Position numbers and translations under genes: made by a program. From Deltaproteobacteria bacterium (GTDB lineage: Bacteria; Desulfobacterota; Binatia; UBA9968; JAJDTQ01), in NCBI GenBank assembly GCA_026712905.1, contig JAPOPM010000143.1, forward strand, positions 1-51,761: DNA of 51,761 bases, written 5' to 3'. Under the pieces are notes generated by a model. That model did no database searches. It saw only the letters and a list, made by a program, of their open reading frames with translations, and had not been told where the DNA came from. Every line of letters begins with the position of its first letter. Within the stretch, counting starts at the first letter, position 1. Shown one piece after another: positions 16,183-24,956 of the stretch.

Positions 16183-17577
16183 CTACCGCACCTCTGCGAT
16201 CTTGTTGAACCCGTCGTACGCGGCCACCTTGTAGGCTTCGGCGAAGGTGGGGTAGTTGAAGACGTTGTCGCGGAAGTATTCGATGGTGCCGCCGAGGGCG
16301 ATGACGGCGTGGCCGATGTGGATGATCTCGGTGGATTCCTCGCCGATGGCGTGGACGCTGAGGAGCTTGAGGGTGTCGGGGTCGAAGATCAGCTTCAGCA
16401 TGCCGGCGCGGTCGCCCACCATCTGGGCCTTGGAGACGTCCTCGTAGAGGGCCTTGCCCACTTCGTAGGGGACGCGCTCGGCGGTGAGCTCCTGCTCGGT
16501 GCGGCCGACCATGGAAATCTCCGGGATGGTGTAGATGCCGTAAGGGAAGAAGGGCGCGGACTTGAATGACGGGCCGTCGAACATGTGGGTGCTGGCGAGA
16601 CGACCCTGCTCCATGGAGGTGGAGGCCAGCGCGGGGAAGCCGATGCAGTCGCCCACGGCGTAGATGTGAGGGCGCTCGGTCTGGAATTTGTCGTTGACGG
16701 CGACGCGCCCGCGCGTGTCGGTGCCGATGCCGATGCGGTCGAGTCCGAGCTGGTCGGCGTTGGACTGCCGGCCCACGGTGTACAGGAGGGCGTCGCCGGT
16801 GACCCGCTTGCCGCTCTCCAGTTCGGCGCGCACCAGGCCGTTGTCCAGAATGCGCACGCCGGTCACGTGTTCCCCCAGGCGGAAGATGGCGTCGCGCCGG
16901 CGCATGTGGTAGCGCAGCGCCTCGATGATCTCCCGGTCCACGAAGTCCAGCATGGTGTCGCGGCTTTCGATGAGCGTCACGCGCACGCCCAACGCGGAGA
17001 ACATGGAGGCGTATTCCAGGCCGATCACGCCGGCGCCCACCACGATCACGCGCCGGGGGATCTCGCCGTGGCCGGCGCTGCCGAGATCTTCCGCCAACAT
17101 GACCTTGTGGCCGTCGTAGGGGATCTCCGGGTCCCGGGCCGAGCGCGTGCCGCAGGCGATGAGGATGTGGTCGCCGCGGACGAGTTGCCCGTCCTCCACC
17201 TGCAGCGTATGGGCGTCGACGAAACGCGCCCACCCGTTCACCAGGGTCACGTCATTGCGCTGGAGCTGGTCCGTCACCTGGGCCTGTTCCCGTTCGACGA
17301 CGGTGCGCACGCGGAACATGAGGTCGTCCACCGTGAGGTGCGCCTTGGGCGAGTAGGCTTGCCCGTAGAACGATTTCTGCTGGAAGCCCGTGAGGTAGAG
17401 CACCGCCAGCCGCAGGGTCTTGCTGGGGATGGTGCCGGCGTGCAGGCACACGCCGCCGAGCATGTCGTAGCGGTCGACGAGCGCCACGCGCTTGCCCATC
17501 TTGGCGGCCGCGATGGCGCCTTTCTGGCCGGCCGGGCCGCTGCCGATGACCACCAAGTCGTAGGATTTTGGCTCCAT
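16183..17577 (-). CDS. sthA: Soluble pyridine nucleotide transhydrogenase
   Basis: A 464-residue FAD protein of the pyridine nucleotide-disulfide reductase family, the usual length for SthA. The FAD motif GSGPAGQKGA is at the N-terminus. The redox-active site reads GGVCLHAGTIPSK: the first cysteine (Cys44) is kept but the second is Thr49, the pattern that separates transhydrogenase from disulfide reductases. A second nucleotide-binding motif VVGAGVIGLEYA follows, and the dimerisation domain ends the protein. It would balance NADPH and NADH in the cytoplasm. The ATG at 17577 starts the family N-terminus; the longer open frame upstream overlaps the next gene and is rejected. It lies 41 nt behind the 2Fe-2S gene. 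Confidence 0.9.
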   Translation of the reverse strand: MEPKSYDLVVIGSGPAGQKGAIAAAKMGKRVALVDRYDMLGGVCLHAGTIPSKTLRLAVLYLTGFQQKSFYGQAYSPKAHLTVDDLMFRVRTVVEREQAQVTDQLQRNDVTLVNGWARFVDAHTLQVEDGQLVRGDHILIACGTRSARDPEIPYDGHKVMLAEDLGSAGHGEIPRRVIVVGAGVIGLEYASMFSALGVRVTLIESRDTMLDFVDREIIEALRYHMRRRDAIFRLGEHVTGVRILDNGLVRAELESGKRVTGDALLYTVGRQSNADQLGLDRIGIGTDTRGRVAVNDKFQTERPHIYAVGDCIGFPALASTSMEQGRLASTHMFDGPSFKSAPFFPYGIYTIPEISMVGRTEQELTAERVPYEVGKALYEDVSKAQMVGDRAGMLKLIFDPDTLKLLSVHAIGEESTEIIHIGHAVIALGGTIEYFRDNVFNYPTFAEAYKVAAYDGFNKIAEVR

Positions 17578-17618
17578 GGTTCCGTCGTCCTGTCGCGGTG
17601 TGGAAACGGGTCGGGTGC

Positions 17619-17972
17619 TTACAGCTTCTCGTCGTCGGGCACGGTGTCGGTCACGAGGTCGCGGATCAACGGCCGCTTGGGCAACGGTTCCACCCGGGCT
17701 CCCTCGGGTGCGAGGCGCGCGGTGCACAGGTAGGCCACCTGTCCGTCCACCAGGGCCATGCAGGTCTTGCACGCGTTGGCGTTGACGCAGCCGTAGTGGA
17801 ACGCCAGGCTCGAGTCCACGTGGGCGCGCACCCACACCAGCGCGTCGAGGACGGACATGCCCTCTTCGTAGGGCACCCGGTACACGTCGTGCCGTTCAGG
17901 GTCGCCGCTGCCGCCGCGCCGCACGCGCAACTCGGTGGTCGTATGGTTGGTCCGCGGTGTCGTGCCGTTCAT
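17619..17972 (-). CDS. Small 2Fe-2S protein resembling the SdhB/FrdB N-terminal domain
   Basis: A 117-residue plant-type ferredoxin domain like the first half of succinate dehydrogenase or fumarate reductase Fe-S subunits, without the second domain that carries the 4Fe and 3Fe clusters. Cysteines are C62-x5-C68-x2-C71-x11-C83; SdhB normally has x4 in the first gap, so there is a one-residue insertion. It sits between a fumarate-reductase-like flavoprotein and sthA on the same strand and is probably the flavoprotein's electron partner. The start is uncertain: ATG 17972 begins after the repeat, while ATG 18053 would put translated repeat sequence at the N-terminus. Confidence 0.8.
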   Translation of the reverse strand: MNGTTPRTNHTTTELRVRRGGSGDPERHDVYRVPYEEGMSVLDALVWVRAHVDSSLAFHYGCVNANACKTCMALVDGQVAYLCTARLAPEGARVEPLPKRPLIRDLVTDTVPDDEKL

Positions 17973-17987
17973 CTTGAACTCGACTCT

Positions 17988-18023
17988 CCCCACCCCTGGA
18001 TTCCCGCTTCCGCGGGAATGACG
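17988..18023. repeat. REP-like hairpin repeat, inverted copy
   Basis: The reverse complement of the hairpin unit at 5583-5618: CTCCCCACCCCTGGATTCCC then GCTTCCGCGGGAATGAC. It lies inside the 82-nt gap between the flavoprotein and 2Fe-2S genes, in frame with the latter. Confidence 0.85.
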
Positions 18024-18054
18024 ATTCACAGCGTCGGGCGTCTTGCTCCCCATC

Positions 18055-19713
18055 CTACCAGCGCGCCGCCACTTCTTCGCCCTTCATTTCGACCGCCTGG
18101 TTGCGGACGAGCGCCGGGTCGCTCTCGGGGAAGTCCAGGCGCTGGTGGGCGCCGCGGCTCTCGGCGCGCCCCAGCGCGGCCCGTGCCACCGCCTCGGCCG
18201 TGGTGAGCATGGCGTCCAGCTCCAGCCGGTCCTGCAGGTCGAGGTTGTAGCCGTCGGCGGCGTGCACCGCGGCGGGCGTCTCCCGGATTTCGCGGATGCC
18301 GTCGAGCGCGCGGCGCAGTTGGCCGCCCGTTCGGAACGATCCGACGTCCTCCCACATGAGGTCCTGAAGCCGGAGTTGCAGGACGTTCGCGGGAACGCCG
18401 TCGTCCGGCTTCGTGTCCGCGGCGCGGCGGAGGCGCACCGCCGCGTCCTCGCCCACCGCGTCGCTCCAACCCGAGGGGGTGCCGGCCGCGGCGTTGCCGG
18501 CCGCGCGCCCCGCGCATTCGCCGAACACCAGCGCCTCGGTGATGGCGTTGCCGGACAGGCGGTTGGCGCCGTTGGCCCCGCCCACGGCCTCGCCGGCGGC
18601 GTAGAGGCCCGGCACGCGGGTCTCCATGCGCTCGTCCACGCGGATGCCGCCCATGTGGTAGTGTGCCGTCGGCGCCACCTCCACCGGCGTCTTCGTGAGG
18701 TCGATGCCGTTCGTCGCCAGCCGGTCGATGACCGGCCCGAAGGCGTCCCGCAGGGTCGCGTCGGGAACGTGCCGGAAGTCCAGGTAGACGCCGCCGTGGG
18801 GGGAGCCCCGGCCGGCCTCCACCTCCTTCAGGATGGCGTAGGAGGCCTGGTCGCGCACGGTGGTGTACTTGCCGCTGTCCTGGCCGCCGTAGCGGTGCAT
18901 GAACTCCTCGAAGTCTCCGTTCAGCAGCCGGCCGCCGAGCTTGTAGCGAAAGGGGTCCCACATGATGGGGTCCATGCCCACGAGCCGGGGCGCCAGGTGG
19001 GCGATGGGAAAGAACTGCACGAACTCCATGTCGATGAGGTCGGCGCCGGCCCGCAAGGCCAGCGCGTAGGCCTCGCCGCCCATGTTGGTGGAGGCGCTGT
19101 TGCGCCGGAAGATTTTGGTGAGCCCGCCCGCCGCCAGGATGACGGCCTTGGCCGCGAAGGTGACGATGTCGCCGGAGACCACGTCCATGCCCACGGCTCC
19201 CACCGCGCGGCCGTCGTGGACCACTACATCGGTGACGGTCACGTTGCTGACCCGGCGCACTCCGCTCATCGTGCTCACCTGGCGCCGCAGTGTCCCGGCC
19301 ACCCCCGGCCCGGTGTTGAGGAAGTCCACGTAGCAGCAGCGCGCGCGGCCGTGTCCGGGTGCCTGGACCTGGCGGATGCGTCCGCCGCCGCCGCGCGCCC
19401 AGTGGGCGCCCCATCGGTCCATCTCGAAAATCCGGGCGGGACCGTTCTCGCACAAGAGGCGCGCGAGCTTCTCGTCGCACAACTCGCGGCCGGCGGCGAG
19501 CGTGTCGTCGAGGTGGTCGGCCCAGTGGTCGCGCTCTTCGTGGCCGATGGCGGCGGCCACGGTCATCTGCGCCATGATGGTGGCGCCGCCGCGCCCCACG
19601 AGCGACTTGTCCAGCAACAGCACGGACGCATCCTGTTTGGCCGCGGCGATGGCCGCGTACATGCCCGCGCCGCCCGCTCCCACCACCAGCACGTCTGCCG
19701 ACAAATGAGTCAC
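18055..19713 (-). CDS. FAD-dependent fumarate reductase/succinate dehydrogenase-like flavoprotein
   Basis: A 552-residue flavoprotein of the succinate dehydrogenase/fumarate reductase/L-aspartate oxidase superfamily. The FAD-binding motif VVGAGGAGMYAA is at residues 10-21. The second FAD segment AAGEAVGGANGANRLSGNA lies near 372-390. The capping-domain end TAHYHMGGIRVD (around 349-360) carries His351 and His353, of which the first is in the usual substrate-binding position. It precedes the 2Fe-2S gene and sthA on the same strand, suggesting a soluble dehydrogenase or reductase. No membrane anchor subunit is nearby. The natural substrate is unknown. Confidence 0.85.
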   Translation of the reverse strand: MTHLSADVLVVGAGGAGMYAAIAAAKQDASVLLLDKSLVGRGGATIMAQMTVAAAIGHEERDHWADHLDDTLAAGRELCDEKLARLLCENGPARIFEMDRWGAHWARGGGGRIRQVQAPGHGRARCCYVDFLNTGPGVAGTLRRQVSTMSGVRRVSNVTVTDVVVHDGRAVGAVGMDVVSGDIVTFAAKAVILAAGGLTKIFRRNSASTNMGGEAYALALRAGADLIDMEFVQFFPIAHLAPRLVGMDPIMWDPFRYKLGGRLLNGDFEEFMHRYGGQDSGKYTTVRDQASYAILKEVEAGRGSPHGGVYLDFRHVPDATLRDAFGPVIDRLATNGIDLTKTPVEVAPTAHYHMGGIRVDERMETRVPGLYAAGEAVGGANGANRLSGNAITEALVFGECAGRAAGNAAAGTPSGWSDAVGEDAAVRLRRAADTKPDDGVPANVLQLRLQDLMWEDVGSFRTGGQLRRALDGIREIRETPAAVHAADGYNLDLQDRLELDAMLTTAEAVARAALGRAESRGAHQRLDFPESDPALVRNQAVEMKGEEVAARW

Positions 19714-19812
19714 GCGGGAAGTCTAGTCAAAAGCGGGAACACCGTCCAGCCGGTGGACGCACGCAGGCGCGTCTTTGCGCGTTGCCGTGCCGGTTTGCGA
19801 AAGGGCCGTTCC

Positions 19813-19840
19813 TTGACGCGATGGAGACTTTCGGTCTAAT
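19813..19840 (+). promoter_or_regulatory. Candidate sigma70-type promoter for the 19892 gene cluster
   Basis: TTGACG (19813-19818), 16-bp spacer, TCTAAT (19835-19840): each box matches consensus at five of six positions. It lies in the 178-nt gap between divergent genes, about 45 nt before a purine-rich ribosome-binding site (AAGGGGGAAG) and the ATG at 19892. Confidence 0.5.
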
Positions 19841-19891
19841 TTGGGGGAGTCGGAGAAGTAAATTCCACACCCAGCAGAAGGGGGAAGAACC

Positions 19892-21565
19892 ATGGCGCAT
19901 GATCTGGTCGTAAAGAACGGGCTGGTGGTCGACGGTACCGGAAGCCCCGGCTTCGAGGCGGACGTTGCGATCGATGGAGGAACCATCGCGGACATCGGCA
20001 AGAACGTCGGCCCAGGCACGACCGAGATCGACGCGCGCGGCCAGGTGGTGGCGCCGGGATTCATCGACTCCCACACCCACATGGACCTTTTCATCGTGCA
20101 GTATCCCCACGGCAATCCCGTGGTCAACTACGGCGTCACGTCCATCGTCATCGGCGACTGCGGCGCCTCCATCGCGCCGGTGCCGGCCAAGGGCGAGCCG
20201 CGCGACGTGCTGATCAAGTACCTGCGCCGGGTGCTCGACGACTACGTCAACGACGATGACTGGAACTGGACGACGTTTCCCGAGTATCTGGATTACCTCG
20301 AGGGCCGGGTGGGCGTGAACGTGGCCGCCCTGGTGCCTCACTCCCCGGTGCGGCTGGTGGTCATGGGCGAGGCGGCCTACCAGCGCGAAGCCACGCCGGA
20401 CGAGCTGGAGAAAATGAAGCAGATGGTGCGCGAAGGGATGGAGGCCGGCGGCATCGGCTTCTCGTCCAGCCCGCGCGGCGGCCCCGCCATCCACGCCGGC
20501 ACTCCCAGCACGCTGGCCACCCAGGAAGAGATGGCGGCCCTCGCCAACGTGGCCGGCGAGTACGGCGGCTGCTTCCAGTTCAACGGTTTCGGCAACCTCC
20601 TGAAGCCCGAGAGCGGCTTTCCCGAACTGGTGGAGAAGATCAACGTGCCGATGATCGGCAATGAGTTCCGCGTGCGGCCCGGCGAAAGGGCGGACGGAGA
20701 ACGCGCCATCGACTACATGAAGGAAGCGCGGGGACAGGGCAAGGACATCTACGGGGTGGTGATCCCGTATTCGCACATCCGGCGCTTCGACGTGGACGAC
20801 TGCTTCATCTTCGACGGCCTGCCCTTGTGGGAGGAGATCAAGCAGAACCGCGGCGAGCTGGCGCGCAAGCTCCAGGATCCCGACGTGCGCAGGAAGCTGG
20901 ACGAGCAGCGGCGCGAGAACGCGGGCGAGCCCGCCTACATCGAGTGGCTCGGATGGCAAGGGGTGTACTTCGACATGATGGAGCGCGCCGACCTCAAGGC
21001 CCGCGAGGGACAGAACGTCGCCGAGATCGCCGCGGCCGGCGGCAAGTCCGAACCGGATGCCTTCTTCGACACTTGGCTCGAAGACGGCTTGGCATCCAAG
21101 CTGTACTACCAGGGTTTCGCCAACGGGCACATGGACCTGCTCGCCGACATGATCAAGACCACCGAGGGGCTCATCGGCACCGACGCCGGCGCGCACCTGG
21201 ACCGTTTCTTCTGGCACGGCGCCCCCACCCGGGTGCTGGGCTACTGGCGCCGCGACAAGAAACTCTTCAACCTCGAGGAGGCGGTGCACAAGGTAACTGG
21301 TCATCCCGCGGCCAAGCTGCGAATGAACCGGGGCATCCTCAAGACCGGCCTGCCGGCCGACGTCACCGTGTTCGATCCGGACAAGGTCGACGATCTCGCC
21401 AGCAAGCGTATGCCCAAGAAGCTCGACGAGAACGAGATCTTCCGCCATCCGCCGGGCATTGGCGCGGTGGTGGTCAACGGTGAGGTCGTGCTCGAGGACG
21501 GCGAGTGCAAGGACGTCTTCCCTGGCCAGGTGCGGCGCCAGCAGCTCTTCGTTCCCGGCCAGTAG
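19892..21565 (+). CDS. Amidohydrolase, N-acyl-D-amino-acid deacylase-like (divergent)
   Basis: A 557-residue member of the amidohydrolase superfamily close to D-aminoacylases. The N-terminal beta-sandwich (VKNGLVVDGTGSPGFEADV) leads into the metal motif DSHTHMD (His61, His63, Asp65), and Cys90 in GDCGASIAP matches the bridging cysteine of D-aminoacylases. The late GTDAGAH motif supplies the catalytic aspartate. The two middle histidine ligands of classical D-aminoacylases are not evident: the THMR-like segment reads FQFNGFG. So it may bind one metal or act on another substrate. It begins a same-strand cluster ending at 28482. Confidence 0.75.
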   Translation: MAHDLVVKNGLVVDGTGSPGFEADVAIDGGTIADIGKNVGPGTTEIDARGQVVAPGFIDSHTHMDLFIVQYPHGNPVVNYGVTSIVIGDCGASIAPVPAKGEPRDVLIKYLRRVLDDYVNDDDWNWTTFPEYLDYLEGRVGVNVAALVPHSPVRLVVMGEAAYQREATPDELEKMKQMVREGMEAGGIGFSSSPRGGPAIHAGTPSTLATQEEMAALANVAGEYGGCFQFNGFGNLLKPESGFPELVEKINVPMIGNEFRVRPGERADGERAIDYMKEARGQGKDIYGVVIPYSHIRRFDVDDCFIFDGLPLWEEIKQNRGELARKLQDPDVRRKLDEQRRENAGEPAYIEWLGWQGVYFDMMERADLKAREGQNVAEIAAAGGKSEPDAFFDTWLEDGLASKLYYQGFANGHMDLLADMIKTTEGLIGTDAGAHLDRFFWHGAPTRVLGYWRRDKKLFNLEEAVHKVTGHPAAKLRMNRGILKTGLPADVTVFDPDKVDDLASKRMPKKLDENEIFRHPPGIGAVVVNGEVVLEDGECKDVFPGQVRRQQLFVPGQ

Positions 21566-21588
21566 CCGGGCGGAGTCTGGAGAGAGAG

Positions 21589-22335
21589 ATGGAAGTGCTC
21601 GCGCCGGAAGCGCTGGTCGACGACCTCCGTGTGGTTTTGCGGGGCCGGTATCCGGTGCATCCGGTGCGGCGACTGCTCCTGGGCGGAGACCTCACCCGCG
21701 AGCAGTTGCAGGGCTGGGCCAAGAACCAGTTCCACGAGTTCCGCCACATTCACCGGTTCTTCGGCATCCGCTACCAGAAGTGCCCCATCCAGGCGTTGCG
21801 GCGCATGCTGCTGGAGAACATGGTGGAGGAGGAAGGCGAGGATCTGTTCGGCGGCGAATACCCCAGCCACGCGGAGCTTTGGACCCGTTTCGGCGAGGGC
21901 ATGGGCATCCCGCGCGAGGAAATGCAAGGCTACGAACCCCTGCCGGGAATCAAGGCAGCCCTGGAGATGTACGTGCAACTGGTGCAGCAGAGCCACTGGG
22001 CCGTGGCCATCGGCACCGGACTGGTCTTCGAGGGGGAGGGCCCCAAGCGCATGGGCGAAGAACGGCAGGCGCTTGAGACGAATTACCCCTGGATCCCTTC
22101 GGAGGCTCTGGCGTTCTTCCGGGCACACGAGTACCATGACGAAGGACACGGAAACTTCATCGTGGATGTGATCAAGGACCATATCATGGACGCGGGGCTT
22201 CAGGAGGAGATGCGCGCGGCCGTGAGAACCCGGGTGGACATCATGTGGCTGCAGAACGAGTCCATCTATCAGGCCTTCGTGCGCCCTCAACTCAGCCCCG
22301 AAGCCGCCGGCCGGCTGGAGGCCGCGGCCAACTGA
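21589..22335 (+). CDS. PqqC/TenA-like iron-containing redox protein
   Basis: A 248-residue all-helical protein of the heme-oxygenase-like fold, closest in pattern to PqqC-like iron-containing redox enzymes. Candidate ligands include histidines and glutamates in QFHEFRHIHRFFGIRYQKC, the run ENMVEEEGED, and EYHDEGHGNF near the C-terminus. The ATG at 21589 is preceded by a GAGAGA ribosome-binding site 23 nt after the amidohydrolase stop, so the two are likely co-transcribed. No pqqA or other pqq genes are nearby, so PQQ synthesis is not implied. Function is unassigned. Confidence 0.75.
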   Translation: MEVLAPEALVDDLRVVLRGRYPVHPVRRLLLGGDLTREQLQGWAKNQFHEFRHIHRFFGIRYQKCPIQALRRMLLENMVEEEGEDLFGGEYPSHAELWTRFGEGMGIPREEMQGYEPLPGIKAALEMYVQLVQQSHWAVAIGTGLVFEGEGPKRMGEERQALETNYPWIPSEALAFFRAHEYHDEGHGNFIVDVIKDHIMDAGLQEEMRAAVRTRVDIMWLQNESIYQAFVRPQLSPEAAGRLEAAAN

Positions 22336-22371
22336 CCCGGCGGCCGCTACCGGCCGCCAACGACCACGCCG

Positions 22372-23226
22372 ATGAGCTCGTTGTTCGGCAAGACGATCAC
22401 GTTCCTGGTACTCGTGGTGGCCACGGTGACGCTGGGGTACACCGCGTGGGAGATCCGCGAGCTGAAGGCCTCTCTCGCCCGGACGGCCCAGGGCAATGAA
22501 ACCAACATGACCGAGATGATGATCTCGCTTGCCCATGCCGAAGGGCAGCTCGCGCGGGTGCGCGAGGCGGTGGAGCTGCTCGGAGCCGCCGGCTTGTCCG
22601 AGGGCCCGGAGAAGACGGCGTTGGAGGGCAAGCTTGCGGCCGCGCTATCGGCCGCGCAAAGGGAGGTGCTGCAGCAGGAGTTGAAGAAGTGGGCGCGACA
22701 GCTCCGTGATCAACGGGACAAGAGTCTCGCCGCCGTGCGCGAGAGTCTCGAGCGGGAGGTGGGTCGCGTGGCGCAAGGGAACCAGCAGTTGTCGGCGCTC
22801 GTTGAAAAGAACCGGGGGAGCCTGACCCAGCAACTGAAGGACTTGGGAACGAGTCTCGCCAAGCCCCCGGGCGCCACCGCGCGCCAGGACCAGACCCTGG
22901 CGAATCTGGAAGAACGGCTGGTGGGTGTGGCGGAAACGGTGGCGACTCAGGGGCAGGCCCTCGCCCGGCGCAACGAACGTGACGACAAGCGTTGGGAGGA
23001 GCTTGCCCTGGCCCTGGAGGAGAGCATGAAGGCTACCCAACGGCGTTACGCCGAGGTTGCGGCGCTCCTGAAGGCGCAAAGCGACGGCGTACCGAAGCCC
23101 GTCAATGCGGCCGAGCCCGTGCAGGAAGAGCCGGAGGAGGCGGCGCCGGCCGACCGTGTGGACCAGGAGCGGCTGGCCGAATTCTGTGCGGAAGTACCCC
23201 AATCGGCCATGTGCAAGGACCTGTAG
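22372..23226 (+). CDS. Hypothetical membrane-anchored coiled-coil protein
   Basis: A 284-residue protein I do not recognise. Residues about 7-24 form one hydrophobic segment (ITFLVLVVATVTLGYTA), likely a signal anchor. The rest is highly charged with long heptad-like stretches from about 25 to 240, consistent with an extended coiled coil. The C-terminus has a proline/glutamate-rich stretch and two cysteines in the last 13 residues (EFCAEVPQSAMC) that could form a disulfide in the periplasm. It lies 36 nt after the PqqC-like gene and 19 nt before the cyclase. Confidence 0.7.
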   Translation: MSSLFGKTITFLVLVVATVTLGYTAWEIRELKASLARTAQGNETNMTEMMISLAHAEGQLARVREAVELLGAAGLSEGPEKTALEGKLAAALSAAQREVLQQELKKWARQLRDQRDKSLAAVRESLEREVGRVAQGNQQLSALVEKNRGSLTQQLKDLGTSLAKPPGATARQDQTLANLEERLVGVAETVATQGQALARRNERDDKRWEELALALEESMKATQRRYAEVAALLKAQSDGVPKPVNAAEPVQEEPEEAAPADRVDQERLAEFCAEVPQSAMCKDL

Positions 23227-23245
23227 CGACAGTCCGGAAACGAGG

Positions 23246-23869
23246 ATGCAGTACTACGACATTTCGCTCAAGCTCAGCCCCGCCAGCGCGCGCTGGGTGA
23301 CCGCGGCGCCTTTCGAGTTGCTGGACCGCAGGCGCATGCAGCGCGGCGACCACAACAACTCGTCCAGCGTGAACATGAGCGTCCACAGCGGCACGCACAT
23401 GGATGCGCCGTTCCATTTCGTTCCCGAGGGCGCCTCCATCGACGAGTTGCCGCTGGAGCTTTTCATCGGGCCGGCGCTGGTGCACGAGGTGGATGCGCAC
23501 CGCTACATCACCGCCGAGCATGTCGCACAGCTCCCGCCGGGCGAGCGTGTCCTGTTCAAGACGAGCAACTCGGAGCTGCTCCGGCGCGCCGCGTATGACC
23601 CCGACTTCGTGGCCTTCTCGGTGGAAGCGGCCGATGCCCTGGTGGCCAAGGGCTACCGGCTCGTGGGACTCGACTACCTCTCGGTCGCCCACGCGGACGA
23701 GCAGGTGCCGGTGCACCGGGCCTTCCTGGACCACGGACTCGCGCTGCTGGAGGGCGTCGACCTGACGGATATCCGCCCGGGAGCGTACGAACTGATCTGC
23801 TTTCCCGTCTGTATCGCCGGCGCGGACGGAGCTCCCTGCCGCGCCGTTCTCCGCGATCTCGAGTCCTGA
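23246..23869 (+). CDS. Cyclase-family hydrolase (kynurenine formamidase-like)
   Basis: A 207-residue protein of the cyclase family. The metal-binding signature HSGTHMDAPFHF is complete (His47, His51, Asp53, His57). Members include kynurenine formamidase, isatin hydrolase and other amide or lactone hydrolases. The ATG at 23246 has GAGG just upstream. Length is normal for the family. No tryptophan-catabolism genes are adjacent, so a specific kynurenine role is not supported. Confidence 0.85.
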   Translation: MQYYDISLKLSPASARWVTAAPFELLDRRRMQRGDHNNSSSVNMSVHSGTHMDAPFHFVPEGASIDELPLELFIGPALVHEVDAHRYITAEHVAQLPPGERVLFKTSNSELLRRAAYDPDFVAFSVEAADALVAKGYRLVGLDYLSVAHADEQVPVHRAFLDHGLALLEGVDLTDIRPGAYELICFPVCIAGADGAPCRAVLRDLES

Positions 23870-23993
23870 AGAACTTGTGGGACTTCCTGGCCTGTCGCGT
23901 ATCATTGGCCTGCCCGGTCGCGCCCTCCGCACTTGGAGCGACGAACGCGGGAGCAGGCCGTGCGCCTGTGCGCGAAACACGTGAAAGGTACAC

Positions 23994-24953
23994 ATGAGCA
24001 AGTTGCACGCCGCCTTCCTGGATGATTATCAAAGCGTCGCCCAGTCGCTCCTGGACGCGCGGGAGCTCCCGGAAGGCTTGGAGGTGACGGTCTTCCACGA
24101 TCATTTGAGCGACGAGGACGACCTGGCTGAACGGCTGCGGCCGTTCGACGCGGTCTGCGTCATGCGCGAGCGCACGCCCTTCCGGCGCACGCTCCTGGAG
24201 CGCCTGCCCAACCTGCGGCTGCTGGTCACGAGCGGCATGCGCAACGCGTCCATTGACCTGGACGGCGCGCGCGAAAGAGGCGTGACCGTGTGCGGCACGC
24301 CCAGCGTGGGCGCGCCCACCGCCGAACTCACCTGGGGCCTGATCCTCGGACTGTTGCGCCACATCCCGCGGGAAGACCGGGCCACGCGCGCGGGTGGCTG
24401 GCAGGAGACCGTGGGCACCGGCCTTCCCGGCAAGACCCTGGGCGTGGCCGGCCTGGGCAAGCTCGGCGCCCGCGTGGCCCGCGTGGGCCTCGCCTTCGAC
24501 ATGGACGTCGTCGCATGGAGCCAGAACCTGACCGAGGAGCGTTGCAGTGAGGTGGGCGTGACCCTGGTGAGCAAGGAGGAGCTGCTGGCGCGCTCCGACG
24601 TCCTCACCATCCACCTGGTTCTGAGCGACCGCACCCGCGCCCTGTTCCGGGGCACCGACCTGGCGCGAATGAAGCCCACGGCCCTAGTGGTCAATACCTC
24701 CCGCGGCCCCATCATCGACGAGGCTGCCCTGGTGGACGCCTTGCAACGCGGAGTCATCGGTGGAGCCGGCCTGGACGTCTTCGACACGGAGCCCCTGCCG
24801 CTGGATCATCCGCTTCGGAATTGCGACAACACGATCATCACGCCGCACCTGGGCTACGTGGAGGAGGCGAACTACGGCGCCTACTTCGACGGCTACCTCG
24901 CCGCCATCAAGGGCTACATGGAGGACTCTCCGGTGAACGTGGTGAAGAGGTGA
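23994..24953 (+). CDS. D-2-hydroxyacid dehydrogenase
   Basis: A 319-residue NAD(P)-dependent D-2-hydroxyacid dehydrogenase. The Rossmann motif LGVAGLGKLGARVA is at about 149-162. The catalytic triad is visible: Arg237 in VNTSRGPIID, Glu266 in DVFDTEPLP and His285 in ITPHLGYVE. It could act on glyoxylate, hydroxypyruvate or a branched 2-keto acid. It starts 124 nt after the cyclase gene and is followed within 3 nt by the NYN-domain gene. Confidence 0.9.
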   Translation: MSKLHAAFLDDYQSVAQSLLDARELPEGLEVTVFHDHLSDEDDLAERLRPFDAVCVMRERTPFRRTLLERLPNLRLLVTSGMRNASIDLDGARERGVTVCGTPSVGAPTAELTWGLILGLLRHIPREDRATRAGGWQETVGTGLPGKTLGVAGLGKLGARVARVGLAFDMDVVAWSQNLTEERCSEVGVTLVSKEELLARSDVLTIHLVLSDRTRALFRGTDLARMKPTALVVNTSRGPIIDEAALVDALQRGVIGGAGLDVFDTEPLPLDHPLRNCDNTIITPHLGYVEEANYGAYFDGYLAAIKGYMEDSPVNVVKR

Positions 24954-24956
24954 GCG

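Noticed and set aside
21589-22335. PqqC of a PQQ biosynthesis operon
   Set aside because: No pqqA, pqqD or pqqE genes are near, and the fold is shared with many iron-containing redox enzymes.
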